DNA from: Tetrapyrgos nigripes
Taxonomy: Eukaryota > Basidiomycota > Agaricomycetes > Agaricales > Campanellaceae
Length of the DNA stretch: 64,000 bases
Reading direction: 5' to 3'
Assembly: GCA_013368315.1 (NCBI GenBank)
Contig: JAACJM010000031.1
Span: forward strand, 62,001-126,000
The position numbers were made by a program, and so were the translations under genes. The notes beneath the pieces were generated by a model. That model saw nothing but the letters and a program-made list of their open reading frames with translations, had not been told where the DNA came from and did not search any database. Positions 21,081 to 33,264 of the stretch are shown piece after piece; the first letter of the stretch is position 1, and every line of letters starts with the position of its first letter.

Positions 21081-23272
21081 TTGGGTTATTTCATTCTTAC
21101 TCATTATGAGAGACTCATGGTCAATGAACTCGCACAGGAGACAGTTGACTTTCAGAGTTTCCTCAGAGTAGAAGCTTGTCATCAAATGACCTGTAAGCTA
21201 GCTGAAGTTTGGGATTATACATACAATTCTGATGGCACTCATACAGAACCTTATCTTCAAGCAAAAGAGGATCTCAATGGTGATGAAGACATGACAAACC
21301 GATGGTTTGATCATGAAGGAACTATCTGTCCCATTCAGAAACAAATCGAGGAGGAGGTTGAGTATTTTTGCCGTTATATCATGAATAAAGCTTTGTCTGA
21401 GATGCACACCCATAAATGGATTCCACAGCAATTTAAAAAATGTGAGCCAGCTCCTTCAAAGCCTCCTTCCTTGATTGAGAGAGCTTACTGGTCTACTCCT
21501 GCTCAATCTGTTATGCGCACAAATGGTGTTACAATTAACACTCAATTTCATGATACATCATTATATCTCGATTTTATTCGCACTCTACCTATTCATCATA
21601 CCAAAGTGTCATCGTCGTCTTCAAGTAGGAAGCGAAAGGCTGTTCAAGGTTCGTCCTCTTCTGAGTCATCAGATTTTACATCTTTGGATCATAGCGAAGA
21701 AAGTTCCTTTAATTATATTCCTCCGAGTGTTGCATTCAAAATGTGGCAAGACAGAATGTCTCACATGTTCACAGATCCAATCCTCGAGAATATGAAAAGG
21801 GAACCTGATGAATCTGCAAATACTTCGAAGAAACCTTGCTATGATGCACCTTTAGAAGAAGAAGCTGGTCCCTCATCTCTGGCAAATGCTATCAATGTCT
21901 CCATTTCGTCTGGATATCTTGCCGATGATGATGGTGTTAGTCTTGGTTCAGAATCAGATGTGGAAATCTATATTGATGGTGACGAAACTATGGCTTTCTG
22001 GCAAGTATTTCACACTTCTAATAAAAATAGTGCACTCATACAATTGCCTCAGATCTCAATGTCGTCAGACTATTGTGAATCTCATACAGCCCTAGTGGCT
22101 ATAGACAATTGTACTATTAATACAAATGATGTGCCTGTATTTATTTGTGAACAAAGTTTTGTTGCTCGTGCACATTGCTCAACGTGTGAAAAGTATCCTT
22201 TGAATAGTATTTGTAAGAGTAAGATCACTGATGAAATAACCTGTTGGGTTTCAGATTCAGGTGCATCAACTCACATTACAAACAATTTGATGGATTTTGC
22301 TCATTACCATAAGCTACCCAATCTGATTCCACTTCAGATTGCTGACAAAAGATCTGAAACTTACCTTGAAGGCGTTGGAACTGTTCTTATTGAACACATC
22401 AATGAAGAAGGAGTCAAACATACTATAAAATTATACCCAGTGTTTTATCAACCAACTTGCACACATCGTTTGTTGTCTCAAGGATGTATTCTTTCTGAAG
22501 GATACTTTGAAATCTCACGGGATGGCAAGTCTGAGTTTTGGAAAGAAGTAGATCAAAGTCTTCTGATGACATTATTACCAATGCATCGGAAAGACAATTT
22601 GCATTGGCTCAAATCGAAGATAATCATTCCTGAGTCAGCAAATCTATCATCTACTCTTACTGATCATGACATCATGCTGGAAAGGCAGTGGAAAGTCATA
22701 TTATTGAGAATACTAAAAGCTTAAAACCATTTAAAGTACCTAAACATAGTGTATGTCAAGGCTGTGCCTTAGGCAAGACTCCATTGAAATCTTATCCTTT
22801 ATCAGAAAAACAAGCTACTGAAGTATTACAACTTGTGCATACAGATGTGAAACAACAACCATCTATATCATATCACAAGTATGAGTATTTCGTCGTCTTT
22901 CTAGATGATTTTAGTTCTTTCCCTGTTACCTTTCTATTAGTTAGAAAATCTGATGTCTTTAAGTCTTTCAAGATGTATGTTGCCTGGGCAGAACAGTCTA
23001 CTGGCAAAAAACTAAAGACTTTACGATCAGATTTGGGAACAGAATTCATGAACAAAGATTTTGACAACTTTCTTGCTGAAAAAGGAATTAGAAGACAAAA
23101 GTCGGCTCCATACATACATGAACAAAATGGTCGTGCTGAGAGAATAATTAGAACACTCAATGAGAAGTCAGAATCCATGTGCCATCATGCAAATGGACCT
23201 CCTTCTTGGTACAGCTACTTTTGTAGCATGTCGCACACCAACAAAATGACTCAATTGGAAAACACCTTTTGA
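21081..23272 (+). pseudogene. Copia A protease and integrase region
   Basis: The first frame (to 22724) contains the aspartic protease site CWVSDSGASTHITNN. After a frameshift near 22690 the integrase follows: HSVCQGCALGKTP (zinc-binding Cys pair), LVHTDVKQQPS (first Asp), LRSDLGTEFMNKDF (second Asp) and HEQNGRAERIIRTL (Glu). Another frameshift lies near 23200-23275. The enzyme would insert the cDNA, but as it stands the frame is broken. Confidence 0.85.
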
Positions 23273-23273
23273 A

Positions 23274-25965
23274 TTGTGGTACAAAAGGAAACCAGATGTA
23301 TCATATTTCTGTTCTTGGGGATGCACTGCATATGTATTCATCCCAGAAAAGAAAAGAGTAAACAAACTCTCCCCAAAATCGGAATTAATGATCTTCATTG
23401 GTTACAAAAAAGGTTCTAAAGCCTGGTTATTCATGAGACGTGACAATTCACTTTTTGTTAGTCCACAAGCACTCTTCATAGAGAAATGGTTTCCACGAGT
23501 CTTATCATCTGAAACAGAAGAAAGCGACAAACCCACCAAACCTGTCCAACCTTCTGAACTTATACGCAGTTTGCACAAACAGGGTACAAATAATCTCCCA
23601 CCTGACCCTGTAGTACCCCTTGATTTGGATAACCTGTTCCGAGATCATTTTGATGATCAGGGTCCACCACCTGATGAAGGTAATGGTGATCATCAAAATA
23701 TTGATGATGGAAATGGTTCAGATGAAAGTTCCGATGACCATAATCCTGGTGCACACCAACCTTCTGATCCAAATGACTCTGAAACAGAATCTATACAATC
23801 TCGTGAACTGACTCCACCACCTGCACCAGAACCACCTGCTCAAGTACCTGCTGATCCTGTACCTGTACAAGGTCCTCAACCAGTTAATCCATGCAACATT
23901 GATTTAACTACTGGTATATTTATAAATAGAGAACCTAATCCAAATCAGACTAGATCTTCAGATTGTCAATCTAGACCAAATTGGAGAATTACAGATCCAA
24001 ACATGCAACACAGTAAAAATATACCACGAGGTGGATGGACTAGAGTAACTCATTCTCAATCTCGTGCTGCTCGTTCACAAGCTGTAACAGATCCAACTCC
24101 ATCTACTTCTCAAGTCAGAGAAGAGAGTGACAATGAAGATCAATCTGAAAAAGAAGCAGGACCTAGTGGAGAAATTGTGGAGTTTCTTGAACAAGATGTT
24201 TTAGAACAACGTGTACAAGAAGAGGGAGTATGGTTACAAAATTATCTCTTATCACAGGCGTTTGTAAATAAAAAGCAAGGAAGTTCCTCTGCGACACCTC
24301 TTTTTATTCATGATACCCCTATTGCTTTATTGGATGAATATCCATATCATCATGATACCAATAGAGATCCAGATCCAAAAAATAAAAAAGATAAAGTTAC
24401 AAAAGATCTGATAGACTATTGGGATAATAAGACTTTTGTGCAGCACTGGACATCAACGAATGATTTCAGGAACGCTCCAAATGATCTTAAAAAGCAATGG
24501 GAAGAAGCTTGTCAATATGAGATTGATCAATTAAAAAAACAAGATGTCTTTGAATTGGTAGATCTTCCCAAAGGTCATAAACCAGTCAGATGTTGTTGGG
24601 TATTCAATATAAAATCAAACAAAACAAAACATGCACGACTTGTTGCAAAGGGTTTTTCCCAGACAAAAGGAATTGATTATAACAATGTTTTCAGTCCAGT
24701 AGTCCACTTTGAAATGGTTAGACTGTTACTTGCCATTGCTGCTATAGAGAATTGGGAGATCAAGGCACTAGACATCAAAAGTGCTTTTCTCTATGGACTT
24801 CTTGATGAAGAAATCTATATGACGCAGCCTGATGGTTTTGTTAGTCAGGACAGAAGCAAAGTTTGGAGGTTACGCAAGGCACTTTATGGTCTGAAATAAG
24901 CAAGCTTAGCCTGGTGGACTGAATGCACAAAGTATATGCAATCTTTAGGCTTTAAGCGCTTACATTCAGATGCCGGCATATATATTTATGTTATAGCCAT
25001 CATATATGTAGACGATGCGTTGTGGATGGGTTCAAATTTGCAATTATTAAGCAGATTAATGAATAAATTCATGGCTAAATGGGAATCTCATGATCTCGGA
25101 GATGCAAAGGAATTTTTAGGCATGCACATAGAACATGATCGAAAGAAAAGTATTCTTACTCTCAATCAAGAAGACTATTTAGAAAAAGTCATCAAACATT
25201 TTGGTGCTGAGAATATGAAGCACACAACAACACCTATGCCACAATCATATATTCCTTTAGCACATGATGGTAGTGTTGATACCAAAGTTAGAACTCTGTT
25301 CCAACAAGTGATTGGCTCGATCCTTTATCTTATGCTTGGTACTCGACCTGATATAGCTTTTGCTGTTATCAAGTTATCATCATTCTCAGCAAATCCCTCC
25401 CCAGACCATTTAAAGAAAGCTATGTATATCATAAGATACTTGCTTTCTATGAAACATTACAGACTTATCTATGATGGGTCTAAAGAAAGTGGTCTTATAG
25501 GTTTTTGTGATAGTGACTGGGCACAAGATAGAGATAATTGTCATTCACAAACTGGCTTTATATTTGAGCTTGCACAGGGCTCAGTCTGCTGGTCAAGTCA
25601 AAAACAAAAAAACTGTTGCATTGTCCTCCACTGAAGCCAAGTACATGGCACTTTGTGAATGTGCAAAACAGGCTCTATGGATTAAAACTTTATTGAAGGA
25701 AATTAATTTCAAATTAAATCATGTTCCTATTGTTGGTGACAATCAAGGCTCGATCTTTATTAGTCAAAACCCTATTACTGAATCAAGATTGAAGCATATT
25801 GATATATGTTACCATTTTATACGAGAACTGATTCAGGAGTCTAAAAAGATCGAACTCTATTTTACTCCTGGAAATGAAAATCGTGCAGACCTTCTAACAA
25901 AGAATCTTGGGCACATTAAGTTTCTTAAATTCCAAAATGAGTTAGGACTATTCTTTGATTTTTAA
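23274..25965 (+). pseudogene. Copia A integrase tail, RT and RNase H
   Basis: Starts in the integrase C-terminal part (WGCTAYVFIPEKKR), passes an acidic Pro-rich linker, then the RT: CWVFNIKSNKTKHARLVAKG, DIKSAFLYGLLDEEIYMTQP and YVDDALWMG. A TAA at 24897 interrupts LKxASLAWW where copia B has Gln (CAA to TAA). A frameshift in an A-rich run near 25610 separates CDSDWAQDRDN from the RNase H end (SSTEAKYMALCECAKQ, GDNQGSIFISQNP, NRADLLTKNLG). Confidence 0.88.
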
Positions 25966-26111
25966 ATATACTTATGGGTTGGAAACAACTGTCAAGATTT
26001 TCACATGAAACTTTAGAGTGGATAGTACTCTCATTCCATTATGTTTATGCTCATTCAAGAATCATTTAATCCTTGATGTGCGCTTACAATGCTGCACTTA
26101 AGTCCACATCT

Positions 26112-26125
26112 AAAGTGAGGGGGAG
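26112..26125 (+). promoter_or_regulatory. Copia A polypurine tract
   Basis: AAAGTGAGGGGGAG lies immediately before the 3' LTR, where plus-strand DNA synthesis would start. Confidence 0.8.
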
Positions 26126-26525
26126 TGTTGAAATATATACCTTCCATGTATAGTAACTATGATTCTATATGGAGTTATTATGAAACTTCTACGTAGTTAT
26201 AAGTATGGCTAGTCCTCCAGGACATTCTCCAGACATTACTCTTATCTCTTACTATGTAGTGATATCTCTGTAGATAGCAATATGGCCAATGGCAATATCC
26301 TCTTAGTCTCTAGGTATGTCCATGGACAATGTAGATATTAGTAATTACATACTCTTTATCTAGTATAAAAGATCTCTGTAAAGTCATAGTTACTACAGAA
26401 CAATATCCAGTTCTGTCTGCTCTTCAAGCAACTTGCATCTAAGCTCTACTAGCTTTCTACTCAGCACTCTACTTGGTGAGTTCTGTTGACTGGTCACCCT
26501 ACACTAAATAGTTGCTGCTTCATTA
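26126..26525 (+). repeat. Copia A 3' LTR
   Basis: 400 bp, differing from the 5' LTR at 8 positions, mostly transitions. It is followed by the CATGG target duplication at 26526-26530. Confidence 0.92.
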
Positions 26526-26530
26526 CATGG

Positions 26531-28160
26531 GACTACCATCACAAAGTTGACATGATTGATTTCATTGGTAAGGACTTAGAGTAGATGTAGGTCGTGGCAG
26601 GCTATAACATGTCTACATCTGGCTTGTTCATAGAGGACCATGCCATGTAATTCTATCTATCTATCTTCTCAAGTTCAGGGGCTTGAAGGGTTACATAACC
26701 CCACAATCTCCCCACATGCCCTTACATGCCCCCAGCCCAACTACATTTGGCTACCTCTAGGGACCAGATGGTTTTGACGCAATGATGATACAGACCAATC
26801 TGAACAACAGCATCATGTTTCCCAGCACCGCAGCTCCTCAGAGTTCCTCCCCAGTCCCCACTGCCCAGCTTCTGTCCATCAGTTTGCTTGTGGTCCACCG
26901 ACATGTACAGTCACACCTTTGTCTCATTGATGTGATGTGTCACTTTTTCTGTACCTCCACCCCACCAGTGTGTTGATGCTGCTTTTGATGTGTTTTCCTC
27001 TAAAGTCTGGAATATGCTCAAGCTATTCAGACCTTCCTCAAAAAAGACTTTCATTTCCTTCACTGAATGCAAGAACTTGGTTGGTCTTGGACATTCTGGA
27101 GGCTTGTTCAAACTTAACTGCACAACTTTTGGATGAGGAGGGTGCCATCACTGTGAGAGACTGAGAGTATGTATGCAGCGAAACTCTTCAAAGACTCATC
27201 TTAATGCACTCTAGTTTGAAGAATGCTTGAGGGAAATATTCGCCAAGTATTGCATGCTGCTAGGTCAATCGCACATTGTTGATGAAAGGGGTGTGGGCCA
27301 GTGCTGTTATGTGGCGAGTTTGACAATAACAAAAAGGACACTGCACACCAGCAAAACATCCCCAGAATCACCTCCTGTGTATAATATCCTATACTTTGCT
27401 ACAATCCCCTCTTGTGCCATCCCAAAAGTTGTATTGGAGTTGCAGTGCCAATAGGACACACTAGGTGCTGATGCATTCAACCTATATTTGGAAAAGGTAA
27501 ATTGTGGTGAGTGTCAGCAGATTGTGTGGGGTGCTAGGTTATAGAACAGGAGAGGAACAATTTTGATGTAAGATAGGTAATGCAATTCTGGAAAATATAA
27601 CAGTGCGTATTGCATTAGGGCAAATATAATACACCAAATCAGGTCTTGCAGAAATACAATGAACTTTTGAATGTATATTGCCAAGGTAGATTTTATAACA
27701 GTGATTTAACACAAGAGCAAATATTATATCAGGGTCATATCTTTGATGAACAAAAGATGAGAAATATACATCTGACTATGGCGATGGAGGGAAGTATGCC
27801 ACAATGAGAGCAGGAGCAGCGCAAGAGACAAGATTAGGATATTTCTTGATGGATCACAATGTCACCTTTGTGTCAAGTGTCACCACATTCTCCAAAGATC
27901 TGCAATGGCATTAAACTTCTTGGGATGGCACAATGGTGTATGTAATATTCTATGATGAAGTAAAATGTAGAATAGAGAATATATTTTCGTTCTCTGAAAG
28001 TAGAAACGTCTCAGGCATGTGACACCTGCCCGACTCTTCTCTTGTCCACCATTATGTCGAGCTCAAATAATTATCCCGTCAATTCTCACTCTTCCATTTC
28101 AAAGTCTTTTTCCTCAACGCCTTTTTCCATTCTCAATCTCTCTGTTATCTTCACATAGCC
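26531..28160. other. Gene-poor segment
   Basis: Host-side DNA after copia A. Only short frames without recognisable domains are seen. From about 27480 it becomes AT-rich. The last 100 bp (pyrimidine-rich, TCTCTCTGTTATCTTCACATAGCC) look like a promoter/leader for the frame starting at 28161. Confidence 0.5.
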
Positions 28161-29078
28161 ATGGCCTCTCTCCAGCCAGCTTTTGAAGTCCCAACTTGCA
28201 CCACACACAGCAATATGCATCTCCAGCACACTCACTCAGACAACGCACCTGCTGGGGACGATGGCTTTGAAATCGTCAATGCCCTGGGCCCAAGGAGACC
28301 TGCCCAGGACCCTGAGCAACCTAACGGCATGCAGGGTGCCAGGGCTGCAGTAGCTGATGCTGCTGCATGCCCTACTCCCCACCCCACCTGAGAAGCTCAG
28401 ACCAGTGCAGAATCTTGTGCCGAACCTATTCCAGAGGTCTCTCCAACCCCTGCCCATCACCACCATGGCATGGGTCAACCTGTCTCTCCACCCAGCGGTT
28501 CCAGTGCTGGTCCAGTCCACACACATCCATGCAGTCCTTCCCAGACCCAGTCAGGTTCTACCCATCCACAGGAAACCCAGGATCCATCCCTGCCTCACTG
28601 TCCTTCCATGGACAGCGAGCCTGTGTCTCAAGGTAGATATCCTCCTGGACTTGGTGAGTCCCTTCTCCCTTTCCTCCAACATGGGTTCCAATGCTAACCC
28701 AGTCAGTTTTTCCTCTCCTTAGGAGATCCACCCCTGCCTCACCGTCCTCCTGTGGATGCCAAGCCTGCGTCTCGAGAAAGACGTCCTCCTGGACTCAGTG
28801 AATCCCTTTTTCACCTCCTCCAACGTGAGTTTTCCATGCTAAACCAATTGCTCCTTTCCTCTCCTTAGATGCTTGACACCATCCCCCTCCCAGATGATCT
28901 CCTTCTGCCCACAGTTGGCCCAGATTGTCAAACCAGGAGTCACAGGTGCAGTCTCTCACTGCCTCCTACTGGTTCTCCTGTCTCTGCTGAGCCACGAGGC
29001 CCTTGCAATGCCACAGCCAGCCCCAGTCAGGACCAGGGAATGCATGACAAGGCCCCAGACATTGCCTGTATTTCCTGA
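28161..29078 (+). pseudogene. Pro/Ser/His-rich spliced gene, interrupted
   Basis: ATG in the context CATAGCCATGGCC. One frame runs MASLQPAFEV...CPTPHPT, meets TGA at 28389, then continues in the same frame (AQTSAESCAEPIPE...). Downstream are splice-like signals: GTGAGTCCC...CTAACC...CTCCTTAG (about 28654-28724) and GTGAGTTTT...CTAAACC...CTCCTTAG (about 28830-28868), then MLDTIPLPDDLL. Two consecutive exons (PSLPHCPSMD..., PPLPHRPPVD...) are copies of each other. No known domain was recognised. The 3' end is cut by the repeat at 29144. It could be a host gene or the N-terminal part of a mobile-element protein. Confidence 0.4.
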
Positions 29079-29143
29079 GCTGCCAAAGGGAAAGTGTGTC
29101 AACAGCCCCAGGACCGTGAGCCGCCACATGACACTGATACGCT

Positions 29144-30837
29144 GATACGCTGTACAAAATTGCAGTATACATACTTGGATTTTGGTTCATAATATCAGTT
29201 TTGACATTCTTTTAAGGGAATAAGAGGACTAGGGTGAGCCCTGAACTGCTAGTTAATACCTAGTGGGACTAAGAAAACAATGGTACAATAATATTAAGTG
29301 CTTACGAATGGAGAAACAACTCATTCTAAGTACTATGATAGATATGTACGAGTTGGGAGTTATAATAGTAGACCCACCAAATGATAAAGATAGTCTATAA
29401 AGGCTTTTGAATCCTATTATAATGACTAGAACTGCTAGTGTGATCCAAAGGGACAGTGAAATGCAAGGTAGCTCCTATTCATGGGCATAGGAACGCGTAA
29501 GCAACACAATCCTCAGCCGAAAGGTCACTCGGAGAAGACAGTGCTAAGATTGGACATGCGGACAATCACGCTAGGTCTAGATCTATGTATCGATAAAACC
29601 CGTAGTACTAAAATGGCTTCGAGGGAATCTTAAGTATCTGTAAAAGGTACATATGGACAAAAGTAGGACAAAGTATATATGTACGGGATCCCAGAGAGTT
29701 CAGCTATCCATTGGTACAGAGGGGATAGTGGACGGGCATCTCTACACAGAGATAAGAGGAACAGAAGCACTAAGTCGCAATACATCCGAATGATCGGTAA
29801 ACAACCCAAACAGGTAACGTTATTTCCGGATAAGGATAAATCCGTCAGTAATCGTCTAGCTAGGCGTTGAAAGCATTAAGGAAGGAATAAGTATGCAAAC
29901 GGGACTGCAGAAGAGCTGGACTTGTATGTAGGACTCAGTAGTAGACTGTTGGCAATACATAGAACACGAATAAAGCAAGATCGGAGAAAAAGTGAAAGGA
30001 GAACTGAACGGAATAAAGAAACTACGAGAAAACCCTATGCCCCTAGCGTAAGGACGCGTATGAAGGACCTAGCAGTCATAAGTGGAGTGTTCTGAGTCAT
30101 AGATGTGATGCTTGCTAACCAGGACAGTACACAAAAACACCAGACGGCTTACAAAGGGAACTGAAGAAAGTTCCTACGAATATTTAGATAATATTGCACA
30201 ATTTCTGTATACCCTAATAAGCAAGTCTTTACTTACAAGGAAATAGGTAGAACTTGCTAGCAGACTTTTCGATTTTTTTTATAGTTTCTCTACATACCTT
30301 TTAGCAGACCTCAAAAAGAAATAGGTAACTGTATAGTTGTAGCTGCGAGTAGTATAAAAAGGACCAGATATTACAAGTAGCTACCCAAGCCACATACTGT
30401 AGAGTATCGGATCTTGCTAGCAATAGTAGAGGACGTGAAACACGGACTAAAGCTTCTAAACAAACTTAACTGCACTCGCTACAAGTATAAACATTGTGTT
30501 GGAGATAATAGAGTTTTAAAATTGAACATCTTTGGGGTTATAACTGTGATCTTTGTGTTGACCTTCTGGTCTATTAAGTGTTGATTTTAAGGCAACTGTG
30601 GCCTACAAGTGTTTGATTTTAGGGACTCGTTGATCCCCTTGGTGTTAAACTTGTGTTTATTGTGTCACGCGCTAAGCGCTAACTTCATTGAAAAACCCCA
30701 ATCAAAAGTACTTATAGTACAAGTAAACTGGGAGTTTGAGTACTCTGACTACTCGGAACACTCGTCTCATTTACGTTTGTATACAGTTTTGTGTTTGGGT
30801 GCAGTTCCTAGCGCTTAATTACAAAAACCACCTATTA
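29144..30837. repeat. Unclassified 1.67-kb dispersed repeat, copy 2
   Basis: Same orientation as 14686-16350 and about 95% similar by eye. It starts GATACGCTGTACAAAATTG (with a second GATACGCT just before) and ends CAAAAACCACCTATTA. It keeps 26-27 bp near 30063-30089 that copy 1 lacks. It lies between a broken Pro-rich gene and a tyrosine-recombinase scrap. Confidence 0.7.
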
Positions 30838-30954
30838 ATGGGACACTCTTACCACATTGGTGGCACAACCTTTATGCTGCAAGAAGGTGTAGACTCAGAA
30901 GTTGTAAAGACCACTGGGAGGTGGAAGTCAAGTGCCTTTGCCCATTACTGGTGA
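30838..30954 (+). pseudogene. Tyrosine recombinase C-terminal scrap
   Basis: Starts at the exact end of the repeat and reads GHSYHIGGTTFMLQEG, then VVKTTGRWKSSAFAHYW before a stop. This matches the C-terminal box of tyrosine recombinases (H-x-x-R box, GRW, then the Tyr motif) as found in fungal Crypton-like and other integrase-like proteins. The usual Arg of GHSxRIGG is His here. Only the last 39 codons survive. Confidence 0.6.
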
Positions 30955-32326
30955 GACCTACACACCATTGCCTCTGTTCACATCGACAGAGTCCACGCAA
31001 GGAAACAACTTCATCACCATTTCAACCACCACTCCTTCTAAACTCCTACTCCATGCTGTATTCACTCTAATAGCACAATCCTTTGCACCACATCACACAT
31101 CACACATCACATCTTTGAACATCTTCCACCTTCCTTCTGTTGCCTCCATTTGTCTCCTGCACATAGATAACCAATAGTTTTGTCCACAATAGTACCTGGT
31201 TCCATAAACCACAGCATACAATCCAATAGATGTACTTTACACTCCTTAACAATTAAACACACGCACTTTTACCTCTGCTTGGATACTGCCCTTGAGTAGA
31301 CAGATCCCTCTGGCTCACCACTCACTATCTGACATGCTACGGCTTAGCACAGCATCGGGTGCCAGATAAAGTTCCAAGTGACAAACCAGACATCGGAAAA
31401 TTTATCCCAACATTCTCAGGATAAATTTCCTGTCTGTCATGCCCACTATGACAGTATGTTTGGTGGAACGAAGAAGAAGAGTTTTCTATGTCAGAGATCC
31501 GAAAATATTCATTTCCAACTCAACATATTCCAGTAGTAATTCTAGGGACATTTTGCTGTTGTGGATGGTGGAAAACTGAAAAAAGAAACAAAAACACTGA
31601 CAAAGCACTGTGAATAGTAAACTATGACATACCGAGGTGTCGACGATGTCTTCCACGGACAGGTTGTTGGTAGGCAAACAAAATGTGACATCACAGTCCA
31701 AAACAAAGCTCGGGAGATTTAGGAATAGACAAACGGGAAAAGCAGGGGGCGATTCGGCATAGCCACATGTGGAAATGGAGTGTAAAGAACTTGTCCTTCA
31801 TTTCATTTCGGCCTCGTAATGTATGGGACAAGGTGACTCGGCGAGTCACAACTGGGTAGGCATGAGTTTGCAGATATAAATGTGTCGGGGTCAGTCGCCA
31901 TATCGTCATTCCAAGCTTTTATCTACTAAGTACGTGTCCCTCTCGAACATGTAGCAGACCGAGAGACGGATATGATAAGAGCAAATTTGGCATGATTGAC
32001 TGGTCTCTCCTTAGCGCAACCTATCATACCAGAAAGTCAACCATGTATTCCGTATATACGAATATATTCCGCCGTTTTCAATACTTGGCCTCAAGAATTC
32101 CTCAAGCAAGACGTATACTTCCCTGATATATACCCTCATTTCAGATACTTTTCATTAGGCTCAACGCTTACCCTTCGCAATATTAGCACTGACACTGTTG
32201 TCTCGTCACAACTTTAAGTTCTCTGGAAATAGGCTAAAGCTTTCGTTGCGTGAATTAATTCACTGCCAGAGAAGCTATATTTTCTGGGCCTTGTTCGCTG
32301 GTATTCTTTCATGTTCTGCTTTAATA
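30955..32326. other. Intergenic segment with a possible minus-strand exon pair
   Basis: Mostly non-coding. On the minus strand around 31701-31486 a frame LPTNNLSVEDIVDTS is followed by a plausible 57-bp intron (GTATGTCATAG...TTTTTTCAG) and the ending MSLELLLEYVELEMN. Upstream frames do not join convincingly. I do not recognise a family and give it little weight. Confidence 0.25.
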
Positions 32327-32472
32327 GAGAGGTTGCGAAACGCCAACCGTTGGAGTTGTGTGCGCCAAATGGCCCAACCGTTGGCTATGAGGTCATTTTT
32401 CCCAGCCAAAATGACCTCATAGCCAACGGTTGATCGCACACAACTCCAACCGTTGGCGTTTCGCAACCTCTC
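32327..32472. mobile_element. 146-bp palindromic MITE, TA target duplication
   Basis: Near-perfect inverted repeat: GAGAGGTTGCGAAACGCCAA at the left end and its complement at the right, meeting in the middle around TTTTTCCCAGCCAAAA. TA lies immediately outside each end (32325-32326 and 32473-32474), as for Tc1/mariner-type MITEs. The left arm has about 10 extra bases (CCAAATGGCC). CCAACCGTTGG-like sites occur in both arms. Confidence 0.75.
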
Positions 32473-32730
32473 TAATGAGGCGCAAATTGTAGAAACTGAG
32501 GCTTCTCTTATCGATCTTTTTTATGTTCTGCTTTGATGACGCCCAAACTGTAAATATTGGGGTTCCTCTTCTACCTGGATCGATCCTTTTCACGTCAACA
32601 GCAATCCTCATATTGGGCACGTGCCTTTCGTGAAATGCTATCGGGTTCTACTCGGTTCCGTCACGGTGAGGTTCACTCGCAATCGCACCAAATGCGAACG
32701 AGGCTGTGGAGCGACAAGTCTAGCTAGAAG

Positions 32731-33088
32731 TTGCCACAGCTTACACTCGCACCCATTTATGATACGCTCGAGATCTACTGGCCTCTATGGTATCCCTTTG
32801 AAATAATGTGGATGAAGAAAGGGACTCCAGATAGTATGCGAGTTAAGAGTGTGCAGAACTGGTGGGCTGGGAGGAAGATCAGTCTTGTTCAGATGCAGGG
32901 AAGTGGATTGACGAAGGACTCTAACCAGCTGCAACCATGTATCAGGATTCATAGGACGGTAAAGACAAGGATGCAGGTAGGCGCTCCGGATCCAGATTAT
33001 GTTTCCCGCGGCGCGGATGTTGGACGGGAGGCAGCTCTCTGCCGACGCTCCGTTCATGATCATTCAGTACGGATTCTTGCGTCATTAA
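32731..33088 (+). pseudogene. Truncated DUF2235 paralogue
   Basis: LAPIYDTLEIYWPLWYPFE, NWWAGRKI and CIRIHRTVKTRMQ align with the last exon of the minus-strand DUF2235 gene (LAPIYDMLVIKWYTWDLFE, NWWAGRRI, KVRVHRSVRTRMM). One extra T near 33002 shifts the frame; after it VPAARMLDGRQLS continues to a TAA at 33086-33088. The N-terminal catalytic part is absent. It is an inverted, diverged partial copy lying tail-to-tail with its relative. Confidence 0.7.
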
Positions 33089-33264
33089 TCAGACTGACTT
33101 CTTCCCCACTAGGAACCCTTCCAAGGCTTGAGTCAGACTTCTTGAAGCTGTTTGCGTTAAATGATTGAATCGTTATAAGAACCAAATGTATAATAGACTA
33201 TTTTATGACCCGATCGATATCCTGTGATTCAGGAGCACTAGCAGTGTGCAATAGTGAGCGTTCT

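Larger units (their letters stand above)
18688..26525 (+). mobile_element. Ty1/copia retrotransposon A
   Basis: A 7.8-kb element with two 400-bp LTRs (8 differences, about 98% identical) flanked by CATGG target duplications (18683-18687 and 26526-26530). A half-tRNA primer site follows the left LTR and a purine tract precedes the right one. The gene order gag, protease, integrase, RT, RNase H is the copia order. Both structural ends are intact, but the coding region has frameshifts and a nonsense codon. Confidence 0.95.
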
